From: Brachynemurus nebulosus
Lineage: Eukaryota > Arthropoda > Insecta > Neuroptera > Myrmeleontidae
NCBI GenBank assembly: GCA_035578155.1
Contig: JAPWDM010000007.1
Location: forward strand, 32,648,413-32,712,412
Direction: 5' to 3'
Length of the DNA: 64,000 nt
The first letter of the stretch is position 1. Every line of letters starts with the position of its first letter. Of this stretch, positions 34,106-44,974 are shown piece by piece. The notes under the pieces are model-generated. The model was given only the letters and a program-made list of their open reading frames with translations, was not told where the DNA came from and ran no database searches. Made by a program: the position numbers and the translations under genes.

Positions 34106-37100
34106 GTAATAACTCACTAATAACTAATACCCCGATCCGTTAGCACACCATTTATAAAAACCCCTAATTTGTTGTTCTTTTCGTTCCATTAAAAAGGATC
34201 TGTGGTTATAAAAAATTGGAAACCGTTAAGTTTCGACAAAATCGCCGATAGTCCTCTGGTCACTGTGGGCGACGTTTTGGGCGAACTGACAACGGTGGCG
34301 ACACTCAAAATTCAAGTTTTCCGCGCTCGACCCACATTCGTTAGCGACGTTAAGGATAAATTGTTACGGCTGCTCTTAATTCAATCGAGGAATATGCTTC
34401 TGTCGACCGGATGTCCGTTAGATGAGGTCAGTGCTTTCAGTAAAATTTTTCGAAAAATAAACAAATGTTTGTACAAATAGTATCTATGCCGTAAAATTAA
34501 CTAACTTTGTGTCAAGTTTTGTAGCTTTTTGCAATTGTTTATAAATTATAAACAAAATAATTTATTTTAAAAAAATAATATTTTAATTTATACGCATATA
34601 GCACCAGGGCTGAGAAAAATGGTTCATACAAACCATTTAAAATAGAAAATGGGAAATGGTTTCCAAAAATGGATTTAAAATACAAAATGGAAAATTGTTT
34701 TGCTGAACATACACACACCGGCATAATTAGCGAAACATAAAAAAAAATATAAAAACCTATTTATTAAACAAAGTTGACGGGTTTTTTTCATTTTTACTTA
34801 AAATAATATTGAAGTAACGAATCAAGTGACTTTCCATAGAATTGTTTTTATTTATTATGGATGCAATTCTTTTTAAGAGGTCTGTCATTTTCGAACTCAA
34901 TGCCGTTTCTTCTCAATGTGGTCGCAAAGCCTGTCCCAGAAAACTATAGATAACATCATTCTGAGTATAGAAAAACGAATGGAAGCTTTGATAAGAGCAC
35001 GGGAGGAACCAGGCGGGATTAAAATGCTGTGTTTCATTTTCTATTTGTTAAATCTTTAACTTAGATTATTCTTAGACGACATAAGATTCCAAAAATTTGT
35101 CATTTTATACGGTTACTTGTTTTACTACTGAAAATAAAGATATATCGACTTGTGAACATGTAATTTTAAGTGAATAATTAAATAAGATTAATATTTTCTT
35201 TGATTTTGTTTGATTTTTACAGATTTTTTGTATGTTCCGCTAATTCTGCCGGTGTGGGTATTTAAAACAGAAAATGGAAAATAGCTATTTAAAATGGATT
35301 ATAAAATGCAAAATGTTTTTTGTACTATAAATATTTTATCTTTTTTTATATTAATAAAAAAAAGCTAAGAAAATATCAAACGGATTGAAATTAAATAAGG
35401 GCAGTCTTTTGAGAAAATTTTATCGAGTTTGCATGATATGAAAACGAAATTTAACTCTTGAAATATTGTTACTCAAAAATATTGTAAAATTTAATTCACA
35501 CTTGATATAATCAAACCTTGACTACGCTACAACTGCGGCATCTAAATTATGAAAATCATCTACTCGAAATACCAAAACATTTCTTATCGACGTGTCTTAA
35601 AGATAATAGCACACAACTTGAGTCAGAAAAATTTGACTTGAGAAAACTGCAACTCTAGTAACAAATTTAACTGAAGTGGCATTGAAACTCGAATTATAAT
35701 AAATTTGAGTCAATTAAATCCACTTAAATTTAAGACTGCGTTTAATTCGAGTTCTATGATTAATATGAGTCATAAATGTCATTAATATACACATAAATTT
35801 GAGTATACATGCATTTTCATTTTAAATGTAAAATTGATTCAAATTTCCATTTTAAATACAAAATGGAAAAATAGAAAAGGCAAAATGCCATTTTGTATGT
35901 TAAATACATATTTAAAATGAAATCATTTTAAATAGTTCCCAGCCCTGTACTATAGCACATGGGCTAGATTATAAAAAAATAAACCAGAGGTGGTATAAAC
36001 ATATACTGTTGGCACAAAGTTATTCCATTTTACGGTATTTGGTTTGTATGAAGACATAAAAATAATTTTTGCACATTCGTATCGTAAGAACAATACGATG
36101 GTATGATATAATTCAAATTAACGCGATAATAATGTCAGAAAATCCCGGAATAAACAACAGTTAATGTTAAAATTTAAATAAAACTTTAAGATATCTTTTA
36201 TAATTCATTGTCGATTGTCAAAAACACTTTGTTTAATCTAAGATTTCTTGTTTTTGTATTAAGATAATAGTATATTGTGATTTATATTATTTCGTAGCGT
36301 TGTGAACTAAGCCCGGGAGATATAAGCAGTGTAAACAAGAGACACAAGATTATTCCTATTATAAATTTAAAATATTTCGACATGATAATAAGCTCGTTTA
36401 AAAACATTTTTACAATAGTATACACCGTTTAAAATATTCAAATTCATTTTCAACACTTTCATAAAATTTTATATTAAAAGTTTCTTATACCATGTGAGTT
36501 TTTTGAGAGTTGCCATTTCTATTACAACCAAATTTTTATGATAGAAATGATACTAGAAAAGGTTCTTTTCTTGGATGCAATGGAAATGTAACCAAGAAAA
36601 ACATTATCGGTTGAAGTAGCCTCAAGTACATATGCATATTTTTACCGTCTAACTGATAAATTAAAGAAAAATTAAAAAATTAAACTTGGGTAAAAGAATT
36701 TTTTTGCTCATTTATGTTGTTAATTAATGCATTAGATGAGTTTTATCGAAAAATCAATATATAGTCCCATTTAAAAATCTATAAGTTTGTATCATAGCTC
36801 GAAAACTATAAGAGCAATAAAGCTCCTGACTATAGCAATCGGTTGCCCCCGTCGATATCTACAACTGTTATTTGAACAATTTTTCGATTAAATCAACGGT
36901 TTGGCTGTAATAAAAATGGCAACTCTCGAAAAACTCACACAGTATATTTCTAATTACAGTTGACACTGACCCAACTTTGTCGAGGTGACGGCTACAGTAA
37001 TTACGTGCAGGACTTCACCGAGGAAGACCGTCGTAAATTTGACCAGTGGTGGACGTCTCAGCTATCACCATCCCGATCGCATCATCCAAGTCGGCCGCAA

Positions 37101-39776
37101 TCCGCGTCACAATACACTTCGGGACTGGGTGTTGTCCCAAATCTCGGAACGCGTATCCTTGAACCGCGAGTCGAACGTTCCTCCTCGCTGTCAACACTAA
37201 GCGAACATATCCATCCAGCGTTACAGACGGTACAAGCCCAGTATCCGACACAAAAGACGCGCATGCGTACCAGTTTTGATCCGGAACTGGAATTACCAAA
37301 ATTACAGAGCTGGTTTGCTGACAATCAACATCCAAGTCGACAACAGATTCAACAGTACGTGAAAGAATTGAACGGATTGGAATCGCGTCGTGGACGAAAA
37401 CCGCTCGATGTCAACAACGTTGTGTACTGGTTTAAGAATGCGCGGGCGGCTCAAAAACGTGCTGAAAACAGAGGAATACCACCGGGTTCATTGTCGTGTC
37501 ACTTGGGCGTGAACGGCTACGCAGGCAATTTGCATAGTCCACCAAACGGATCGACAATGTCCTTGCTGACGCCGGAAAGTTACCTTCATCCAGATCGGCT
37601 TATTGATGCAAGTATGAAAGGTAGTCCAAGCGATACGCTTGCACACCTTCGACGGACACATAATCTGAGTTCCATGTCCGAGGAATTGTCGAACGCCGAC
37701 TCGGAAATTGGTGATGACGATGATGAGCAGGCGGCCAGTGATGATGATGACTTAGCTTCAAACCGTCCAATTCTAAGTCCAGTTGGACCGCTGTCGTTGA
37801 CCATGTCAAAGAAGCACGACAATGAAAGTGACAATGAACCAAACCTCTCGCCACCACATTCGCCAACAGTAAGTTTATCTCTTCACGCCCATACTTTTGA
37901 CCAATGTTGTGCTTATCTAGATAACGTTATCTGAAATTTTATCTAGATAACATTTTCGTTATCTATTGTCTTTTATCTAGATATTTTTAAAAGAAGTTAT
38001 CTTTTATCTTATCTTTTTATTAAGCGAAGGAAAAAGATAAGATAATAAGAATACATCGTTATTTTTCCTAAAAAAAAAGCAAATTGAAGCTACATTCACC
38101 CATTACTTATTACTCACTTGGCCGACCATATAATATAGATAAATTTTGACATTTTCTTAAGAAATACAAAAATTTTTAAAAGTAATTATTTAATTTTAAA
38201 CAGATTTCTTGTTGTCTGGAATCATTTCCGCCATTAGTTGGAATAACATTTAGTCGTGTAATATGAAATGTCGCATTCCGACCACTTGGTCTATCATGTA
38301 ATTTAGATAAGTATCGACAATTTTTTATACATTAGAGAAACGTTTAAGAACTTTTCGTTAATTGTAAATAGAATTCTTATAGCCTGGATTCATTTCGGCC
38401 ATTAGTTCGAATAACATTTAGTCGTGTAGTATGAAATGTAAATAAATACCGACACTTTTTAAGCACTTTTTTGAAATAAAAAAAATGTACTCTACGTATG
38501 CTATCATAGGCCGTAAATAAAGAAACTAAATTCCAAAACATGTAATTTTGTCGCTGAAAACCGTTCTTGGACATTTTTGTAATTTATAATAATAAACACA
38601 TCTTTCTGGGGACCGATGAGCTATTTTCGTAGCCCGGCACCAGGCCCGACGAGAGGGTAGGGTAGCTGGGGTTCTAGCCCCGGGGCCAGGGTTTAAGGAA
38701 GGGGCCCGTAACTGTAGGTAGAGGGCCCAAGAAAAAAGGTTTTTTTGCTCATAACTTATTCTTTAGGGAGGAATTTTTTAAAAAAATGTAGTTTATTCCC
38801 GAGGCCCGCTTTTGTTGTCCACGGCCCTGCCCGGAACCGGTCCACGGATGGGCGGTTGAGAAACACTGACCTAGTGCATTATTTCTGTAAACATTATCTT
38901 ATCTGTTATCTAAAATTTTATCTAGGTAACGGTTCAGTTATCTGTTATCTTTATCTAGATGTTTTAATTATGTTATCTGTTATCTAGATAATAAAATTCG
39001 ATATCTTACCCAACACTGCTTTTGACATACTCTAAATTTTCCCTTTTTTCCAGCAAGAAACAGTAAAAAACGACATTAAAATGGAAGATAACAATTCACA
39101 TGAGAACGCCAACGAGAACAACAACCATAAAAATGACGTTGGAGACATTTCCGATATCGACGACACCGGTCATCAAACGCCCGAAGATCAGAAAAAAACT
39201 CAACCCGACGACGAATCACTCTACAAACTGGACCTAACACGTTCAGCAATGCGAGGATTTCGCACGCCAACGCCCGATTTAGAGACGAGTAGCCTACTAG
39301 GTCGTACAGCGCCACCGGGAACCCTCGATCGACTAGCGACCGGATTCCCACTGGTTCCGAATTCAATGTTTAGTCATAGTATAATGTACATGAGTCACTA
39401 TATCCCTGGTCTCTCCCATTCCGCGCATGGCCTCTCCGCCTCACCATCGAGCGGATCCAGTCTATCGGCTTTGGCCGCCTCAACGGCTGACGAGCGACGT
39501 AAACGGAACCGCACATTTATTGATCCGGTGACGGAAGTTCCACGGTTGGAACAATGGTTCTCGTTAAGCACCCATCCGTCGCATAATCTAATATTAAAGT
39601 ATACCGAAGAGTTAAATCGAATGCCGTATCGACAAAAATTTCCACGACTCGAACCAAAAAACGTACAATTTTGGTTTAAAAATCGGCGAGCAAAATGTAA
39701 ACGTTTAAAAATGGCGCTGTACGACACACCCCCCACTCTACATCCACAGTATAATTGTAAACAAGAATCGCTTTAA
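33908..39776 (+). CDS. dve: defective proventriculus (Dve) homeobox protein, four 3' coding exons, 5' end missing
   Basis: Seen: four exons join in frame (33908-34105, 34197-34426, 36960-37868, 39054-39776) with AG acceptors, GT donors and matching phases (1, 0, 0), giving about 685 residues and a TAA stop. In order they encode a ULD/CMP-like domain (LPVHCVVE to CPLDE), a CUT-like segment (FTEEDRRKFDQWW), homeodomain 1, an acidic Ser-rich linker, and homeodomain 2. Family knowledge: this order is that of insect Dve, relative of vertebrate SATB proteins, a nuclear transcription factor with roles in midgut, wing, leg and photoreceptor development. The ULD domain oligomerises SATB. Both homeodomains carry Lys at position 50 (WFKN), the Bicoid-type class. 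No frameshift or stop is seen, so the gene looks functional. The first exon shown begins inside a codon, so upstream coding exons and the promoter lie elsewhere, perhaps before this window. Confidence 0.93.
34197..34426 (+). CDS. dve: dve exon 'B': second half of ULD/CMP domain
   Basis: It follows a 91-nt intron. The acceptor is AAAAAG and the exon completes the split Gly codon, then reads SVVIKNWKPLSFDKIAD, VTVGDVLGEL and VATLKIQVFR. This corresponds to the G-x-W-x-P-x-x-x, TV-DML and VTLKIQL blocks of the SATB ULD domain. It ends CPLDE at a GAG/GTCAGT donor, phase 0. The reading frame matches both neighbours without any indel. Confidence 0.92.
34712..35258 (+). mobile_element. Tc1/mariner-type deletion derivative nested in the dve-intron hAT
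   Basis: TA dinucleotides flank it (34710-34711, 35259-35260). Inverted termini share CACACCGGCA-AATTAGCG-AACAT on both ends, differing at a few bases. A transposase C-terminal remnant lies inside, as expected for an internally deleted Tc1-like copy. Confidence 0.85.
34916..35059 (+). pseudogene. Tc1-type transposase C-terminal remnant
   Basis: An open segment reads SLSQKTIDNIILSIEKR then MEALIRARE. This resembles the end of Tc1/Tc3 transposases, where a helix of the type 'ID-ML-SMPRR--A-I-ARG' precedes the stop. The segment ends at TAA 35057-35059. The catalytic DDE/D region upstream is missing, so it cannot be active. Strand and position fit the enclosing element 34712-35258. Confidence 0.75.
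36490..36942 (+). mobile_element. TA-flanked inverted-repeat element ending 17 nt before dve exon C
   Basis: Inverted termini of about 45 bp read GTGAGTTTTT-GAGAGTTGCC on both ends (36494 onward; 36940 backward). TATA lies directly outside both ends, fitting a TA target duplication of Tc1/mariner-type MITEs. The right end is 17 nt from the exon C acceptor, so the new upstream context of the splice site, probably including part of the branch region, is element-derived. Confidence 0.75.
36960..37868 (+). CDS. dve: dve exon 'C': CUT-like segment, homeodomain 1, acidic linker
   Basis: 303 codons, phase 0 at both ends; acceptor AATTACAG, donor ACAGTAAGT. Residues 1-34 are the CUT-like segment. 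Homeodomain 1 covers residues about 98-168 (nt 37251-37463). It has the recognition helix VNNVVYWFKNARAAQKR (Trp48, Phe49, Lys50, Asn51, Arg53) and about ten extra residues compared with a 60-residue homeodomain, as in the Dve/SATB type. The linker holds two Asp runs (DDDDE, SDDDDL) and SPP/SPT sites that could be phosphorylated. Most other ORFs over this exon are shadows. Base composition is markedly more GC-rich than the flanks, as expected for conserved coding sequence. Confidence 0.94.
38090..38470 (+). repeat. ~169-bp satellite-like monomers (about two) inside the dve-intron element
   Basis: The motif GTGTAATATGAAATGTCG recurs about 170 bp later as GTGTAGTATGAAATGT. Both sit in matching contexts (TGGAATCATTTC before, GACCACTTGG after). 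The same unit forms the array at 53570-54190, so this is a shared repeat and not unique intron sequence. Confidence 0.8.
38641..38829 (+). mobile_element. 189-bp hAT-like element nested inside the dve-intron hAT
   Basis: The ends are CAGGCCC and GGCCCTG. The 8-bp flanks CCCGGCAC (38633-38640) and CCCGGAAC (38830-38837) differ at one base. The interior is GC-rich, with runs such as GCCCCGGGGCC. The sequence around it (to 38870) ends GGTTGAGAAACACTG, itself a hAT Charlie-type terminus, so three layers of insertion seem to be stacked here. Confidence 0.65.
39054..39776 (+). CDS. dve: dve terminal exon 'D': homeodomain 2 and C-terminus
   Basis: The acceptor TTTTTTCCAG ends at 39053. The exon continues in phase 0 as QETVKNDIKMED and runs 240 codons to TAA at 39774-39776. 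An Asn-rich acidic start, including IKMED that resembles a sumoylation site (inference), leads to a Ser/Ala-rich stretch. Homeodomain 2 then covers nt 39495-39713: RKRNRTFIDP, a loop longer than usual, and the recognition helix KNVQFWFKNRRAKCKR (Trp48, Phe49, Lys50, Asn51, Arg53). Only about 20 residues follow the homeodomain, so it is almost C-terminal. Confidence 0.94.
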   Translation, partial: QETVKNDIKMEDNNSHENANENNNHKNDVGDISDIDDTGHQTPEDQKKTQPDDESLYKLDLTRSAMRGFRTPTPDLETSSLLGRTAPPGTLDRLATGFPLVPNSMFSHSIMYMSHYIPGLSHSAHGLSASPSSGSSLSALAASTADERRKRNRTFIDPVTEVPRLEQWFSLSTHPSHNLILKYTEELNRMPYRQKFPRLEPKNVQFWFKNRRAKCKRLKMALYDTPPTLHPQYNCKQESL

Positions 39777-41620
39777 ATTTAGCTTAAATATTGATGTTTT
39801 AACGAATGGAAAATTATTTTAATTTTTGATTAGGCAATTTTTTTTCGAAGAAACTAACTGACAATTGTGAGGCCATATTTCTAAACCAAAGAGAATTTAT
39901 TTTGTAAGAAGAGGTAATTCCTCACTAAACAATTAATTTTGAATATATTTTTTTTTTATTTTACAAAGTTTATGCTTATTAACAAAAATTAGTGATTCAT
40001 CCATTATTCTGCAACAGAGATATTTTTACAAATTTTTGTTTTCAAAATTAAGACTGGTTACAACAAAATTACATAAATTAAAATTTGTTATCTACTTAAG
40101 GTGAATCGATCATTTGAAATTTTAGTATATTATAGAGAAAGATATGTTGCATTCACTGACACTATTTTGAATAATTTCTGACGTGTAGTTTAAAAAAAAA
40201 TAAATTTTCAAAGTTAGAATTTCTAACGTACGAGTAAATGCCAAAGAATGATTAGGGGTGAATCAGTGGTATGTATTTAAGTAAGTTGTGTCATTAAAAA
40301 CCAACTTTAAGATTTAAAAAACTGAAAATTATTTTCTTTTATGTTTTTAAATCATTAAAAAACTATTTTGTTTCATATTGGACGTTTAGTTATTGTAATA
40401 AAGAGAAAAAAAACTATAAAAATGTCACATTTTTATAAATGATACGAACACACCCATAATATATTTGTTTATGTATTAGTTATTATGTGCGCGTACACGT
40501 CAACTACCCGAATCAAATTCATTACTTTTAAAATTATTAAAATTAGAAGATTGAACAATAATCAAATATTAATACTGTTATATGTATTATAAAATTTAAC
40601 TTATTTTTCTACACATAAATTATATTTATTTATAGAGAAAAAAATAGACTTAGTAGTTCATTTGTCAGTAGTAATCGATTCACCTTAACCTACGAAAATA
40701 GTGAAGTTTCACGCATGTGCGATCCTTAATCAATTGGGTTTCGTAATACGACTAACAACGAAATCCTTATGCAATCATCATTTCTGTCGTCACATTAGGT
40801 GGTCTACACGCAATCGCTGTTCGTTTGTGTCACTTCACTACAACTGCCAAAATGTACCGGTCACGTTAACTGCCAAGCGAATAATATTGAAAAACTGTTG
40901 CAATTAACACAATTATTTTTTTTAATTATTAGCATGTGTGTGATATTTAATTTTAAGCCACTAAATTTAGTTCATGTATTATTGTTGTAAATTTATTCTT
41001 CAAACAAATAAAATCTCCAAATAGAATATATAAAGAAATTTTTTGTAAAATAAAATAACATTTGTATAAATGAAATGTTTTCTGTTTTGATTTTGATTTT
41101 GTACATATTTTTAATTAACTAATTAATTAATTAGAGAATAATGTTAAGTATTTTAATTGCGATTGTGCATATTAATAAATTATGAATAAAAAAGAATTTT
41201 CAAAATGTTTTAAGAAAACACATTATTGTTGTGATATTAAGAGAGAAACACAGATAAACAGAGATAAAAGATGATTTTTGCTCAAACCAGAAAATTTAAT
41301 GTTATTAAATAATATATTAAAGATTCATTATAAAAATTTGTTAGAATTTATTTTATTTTTACATACAGTTTTTTTTTTATTTTATTATTTTTATTTTTTT
41401 TTTTTCGAAAAACAAATAGACGACTCTAGTCTCGTTATAATTTTTTCGTTTATCTTTCATTGATTTTTCAAGTTTTTTTCCAGAACTGCTAATTTATATA
41501 TATTTTTTTTTTTTAAAATAATCTTTAAAATATTTAAAATTGTTATTTAAAGTAATATATTATGAGCTTAGTGTAAAGAAAAATAAATAAAAAATTTAAA
41601 TACTAGATTAATTCGTTTCT
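39777..41620 (+). other. dve 3' flank / likely 3' UTR region
   Basis: AT-rich sequence with no coding features follows the dve stop. AATAAA hexamers occur at 40199-40204, 40397-40402, 41007-41012 and 41582-41587. The first two lie inside the TTAA-flanked element 40100-40684. Where the transcript ends cannot be decided from sequence alone. Confidence 0.45.
40100..40684 (+). mobile_element. TTAA-flanked element in the dve 3' flank
   Basis: TTAA at 40096-40099 and 40685-40688; inverted termini GGTGAATCGAT. It contains the first two AATAAA hexamers after the dve stop codon. No ORF of note. Confidence 0.65.
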
Positions 41621-44330
41621 TGTCCGCAATTTTTATCCCTTGCAACTGTTCTTTCAGCTTTTGATGCATAAGACATTAGGACCTAGAAGAGAGCTTTTGA
41701 GATTCTGCAAATGTTTCATAAAAGGTGTAGTATTTTAATTAAATAAATTCCATAAAATATTAAAGATCATAATTAATTATTTGGCACATTTATCGCCAAT
41801 AGAGTTACCAGTTTTTGCCTTAAATTGTATATCTGGTAACTCGCGTTGTTTTTCATACCAATTTTTAGGGGCATTTTTTTTTTTTGAGAAAGAACAAATG
41901 AAAAGTTCTAAATTTTTAATATTTTTTTATTTACATCTTAAGGTACCAAAAAAAATTTTTTTTTGACTAAATTAAATTTTGTTTTTTTATTATTATTATC
42001 ACTTGAAGTTGGCGCCTCAAAAAAAAAGCACCTGGATGGCCCGCGTGATTTGGACTCTTGGGGACATCTGAAATCAAAAATTCTTAATTAGTCTTAATCT
42101 ATAGATATGCCATTCTGGTCGGAACTAGAATTATGGCGGACTTCAAAAAAAATTTCAGTTTTTTTTATCGAAGTCTGCCTTAACTCGACACAAACATAAC
42201 ACTAGCCTTTAAGTCAACATTAAATAAAATATAAAATGTACTAGCGTGAAATGTGACAAATATAGCTTCCTCGTATCTATAACACTCTTGCTTAAATCAG
42301 TGAAATGTGTAATCGAACAGTTCTGGGGTTATGCGTGTGACAAGGACCGTATAGAGTCAAAATTGCTCAAGGAGTTCCACAATTTTGATTTTTGAAAACA
42401 AAAAAGTTTTCACCCCCCCAAAAGTATTTAAATGTGTCCATCATCTTGGTAGACCTGGAAGTAAAATAAAACTAAAAAGGAAGGATCTAAAACCAACACT
42501 GCCTAGGGACTCCTATGTGTGTAAATTCGGCTCCGGTTAGACAGACATAACAGGCATATGTTGTGATCATTGTCGTAACAATAGACAGTGTCTATACACA
42601 ATATATGTATTAGGGTTTCGAAGAAAAATCTCGAAACACTTATATTTTCGTTAAATCCATCGAGTGGCATCTTGATAAAAACAGTTCTTGAAATGAAATT
42701 GAGGTTCCTTTTATCATTTTTCATTTTTAAGCGCCGTTTACGAAATACTGAGTTTCAAAGTAAGACCTTTTTCCCTCCCCCCCATAAATTTTTTAACCGG
42801 GGACCCAAGACATTTGAAAAAATACAGACAGCACTTGTTGTGTCGGTAAATAAATTTTGTCCCCAATAAATAAAATTCTGTACCACGGTATGTTTCGACA
42901 TTAAAAAGCATCGCCCAAAAATATGTTCAACAGGTAAAGTTGTGGAATTTTACGGCACCAAAAGTTTTCCAAACTAATGATTCATTGCAAATATTAATAA
43001 AATTATACATCTATAATGTGAAAGCCCCTATACCAGAACACTATTTTTAGGTGTGTAATTAAACTGGCTTATAAAAATTGACAAATAAATTAAACACCAA
43101 TTTTTTTCTCTTAATAAGCATGAAAGAAAGTGTTCTTAATCCAATGAATATGTTTTTAAAAACATTCAACCCAAAATTTTTTATTCATTAATGTTTTCCT
43201 TTTACAAAATGTCGACATTTATATCCAAAACAAAGAAATATTAATGACACTAGGAGTTCAGAACCGATATAAAAACAGACGTGTATTATGAGTAATATGA
43301 CACATAGAATGATATCTAAACGTCAATGTAGGAAACATAGAATGGTTTAAGTATCAGACGTAAAAAAAGGACCAAAATACTGTATTCAACAAAAATTGTT
43401 TAATACATATATGTATTTCTTTAATTAAGTAAGGAAACATTAAATGCGTGGTGCATTTAAATTGAAAAATAATCATTCTATTAATAATAATTTTTGTTAC
43501 CAGAGGCTTCTTTCAGAAATAATTTCATTAATATATAAATAATGTCAAAACTGTTCCAGTATTGGATCGCGTTCCCGTATAGTGGCTTTTACCCCAATAA
43601 TTAAAGAGAGAATATTTTAGTTTGAAAATGTCAAAGAAGTGTCAAAATTTTGTGACGAAACCGCCAAATATATCAATATAATAAAAACAAAGATTTATTT
43701 TGCGTCGAATAGATAAGATTGGGGAATTGGTGTAGGCACCGAAACCGATGATACACGGGAAGGAACAAGTTGGTTCGTAAAGACGACGATAAACAGGGAC
43801 GCTGTTAGGGATGTTGATACAAAAGTTTCGGATGAATCTTGCACGATCAAACGGGACTTGAGTTGAAATTATAATAGGTATTTTCTCTAACATCCGGTAA
43901 CAACCTAAATCAGATATAATATAAATATTAAATTATAATATCTGTACCGGGTGATTCAGTTAAAATATACACGAAATTATTTGGCTGATTGTGATTAAAA
44001 ATTTAATTACACAATACTTTCACCGCTGAAGTTACCTGAGGATAGTACCGAAGACGAATTTTAGAGACGTCCAATGTTAGGTACAATGGAAACTCTTTGA
44101 GTAATGTCAAAAAATTTTTTTTAGAAAAGCTATACCTCCACTCTAGTTTCGTGTTTTTTATTAAGTTTCGTTGCATTCCATCTGAGTAATGCCGACGATT
44201 AAAACGAAATAAAAGCTGCTTCTTCCATGTCGTAATCTCGTTTCAATCCATTTGAGTAGTGCCAACTATTAAAAACAACAAAATTGTTTGTGGCTTATAG
44301 AAAAATTCAAAATTTCTCTCGGTACGAAAC
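41620..44330. other. no gene recognised
   Basis: AT-rich. A minus ORF at 43642-43893 (83 codons, with VPFDRARFIRNFCINIPNSV) sits in less AT-biased sequence but has no recognised family. TACCGGGTGATTCAGTT at 43948 looks like a mariner-type terminus without a partner. Confidence 0.3.
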
Positions 44331-44350
44331 TGTCGCGGCTGTTGAACAGA

Positions 44351-44470
44351 GGATCGTTGGTCTAGTCGCGAAGACACCTGACTAGTTACCGGGAGATTCT
44401 GGGTTCAATTCCCAGCCGATCCAGTTTGATAATTATTTCAATCACTTTGTGATTTTTAATTTACATTTGG
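44351..44470 (+). repeat. tRNA-Thr-derived SINE copy 2
   Basis: tRNA-like segment 44351-44422: acceptor GGATCG/CGATCC, loop CTAGTTA, GGGAGATTCTGGGTTC, then tail TTTCAATCACTTTGTG. No intact tRNA gene: D-arm and anticodon stem are mismatched. Confidence 0.8.
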
Positions 44471-44479
44471 ATTTTGGTC

Positions 44480-44585
44480 AGCGGCTGTCGAACAGAGGAT
44501 CGTTGATCTAGTGGCGAAGACCAACGTTGGTCTAGTTACCGGGAGATCCTGGGTTCCATTCCCAGTCGATACAGTTTGATTAATG
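44480..44585 (+). repeat. tRNA-Thr-derived SINE copy 3, tandem with copy 2
   Basis: tRNA-like segment 44497-44572 with the same head (CTGTCGAACAGAGGATCG) and B-box. It follows copy 2 by about 75 bp in the same orientation, and the anticodon arm region is rearranged (CCAACGTTGGTCTAGTTACC). Confidence 0.75.
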
Positions 44586-44974
44586 TTTAAAAGATAGTGT
44601 CGTATCTTATAAAAAAATTTAAAATAATAAAGTAAAGTGAAAAATTCGTGCATTGTCTGTTGGAAACGTATTAAATTGAGATTCTGTAGTTAGTGGTTAG
44701 AGTTTTTTTTTATAATTTTCGGAATATTTATATGGTTTATCATTCTCATAATTTTCTGTGAAGTAGCTACGAAATCCTGATTTTGTATGATTCAGCACGC
44801 ATTTGGTAAATCTTGCTTTTTCCTAATAATACTTTCTGTTTAATTTTAGTTCAACGACGCAAAATTTTTGGAATATCCAAAATAGGAAAATGACATTATT
44901 ATCAAATATCAGCGCTGCGATTTTATTCGTTTGCAACAGAATCTTATACATACATAGCTGTGAAAGTTCACATT

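Larger units (their letters stand above)
34605..35950 (+). mobile_element. hAT-like element in the dve intron between exons B and C
   Basis: Termini are CAGGGCTGAGAA (34605) and, reverse-complemented, CAGGGCTGGGAA (ending 35947). TATAGCAC directly precedes the left end (34597-34604) and recurs at 35951-35958, three bases past the right terminus. Subterminal regions repeat AAAATGG and TTTAAAAT motifs many times on both sides. No hAT transposase is seen. A Tc1-like element is nested inside (34712-35258). The three extra bases (TAC) before the second TATAGCAC make the exact right end uncertain. Confidence 0.75.
37902..39018 (+). mobile_element. hAT-type element filling the last dve intron
   Basis: The flanks carry a perfect 8-bp direct repeat, CTTTTGAC at 37894-37901 and 39019-39026. 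Termini are imperfect inverted repeats (CAATGTTGTG versus CAGTGTTGGG read inward). Both subterminal regions are rich in the palindrome TTATCTAGATAA. 8-bp target duplications and CAG-type ends are characteristic of hAT transposons. No transposase is visible. The body holds about two ~169-bp satellite-like monomers (38090-38470) and a nested hAT (38641-38829). Without the element the intron would be about 60 nt. Confidence 0.85.

Noticed and set aside
34106..34143. dve reading frame continuing past exon A
   Set aside because: The conserved ULD sequence resumes only at 34197; the run-on is intron.
37015..37335. minus-strand ORFs opposite dve exon C
   Set aside because: Shadows of the conserved coding strand; no motif and no splice context.
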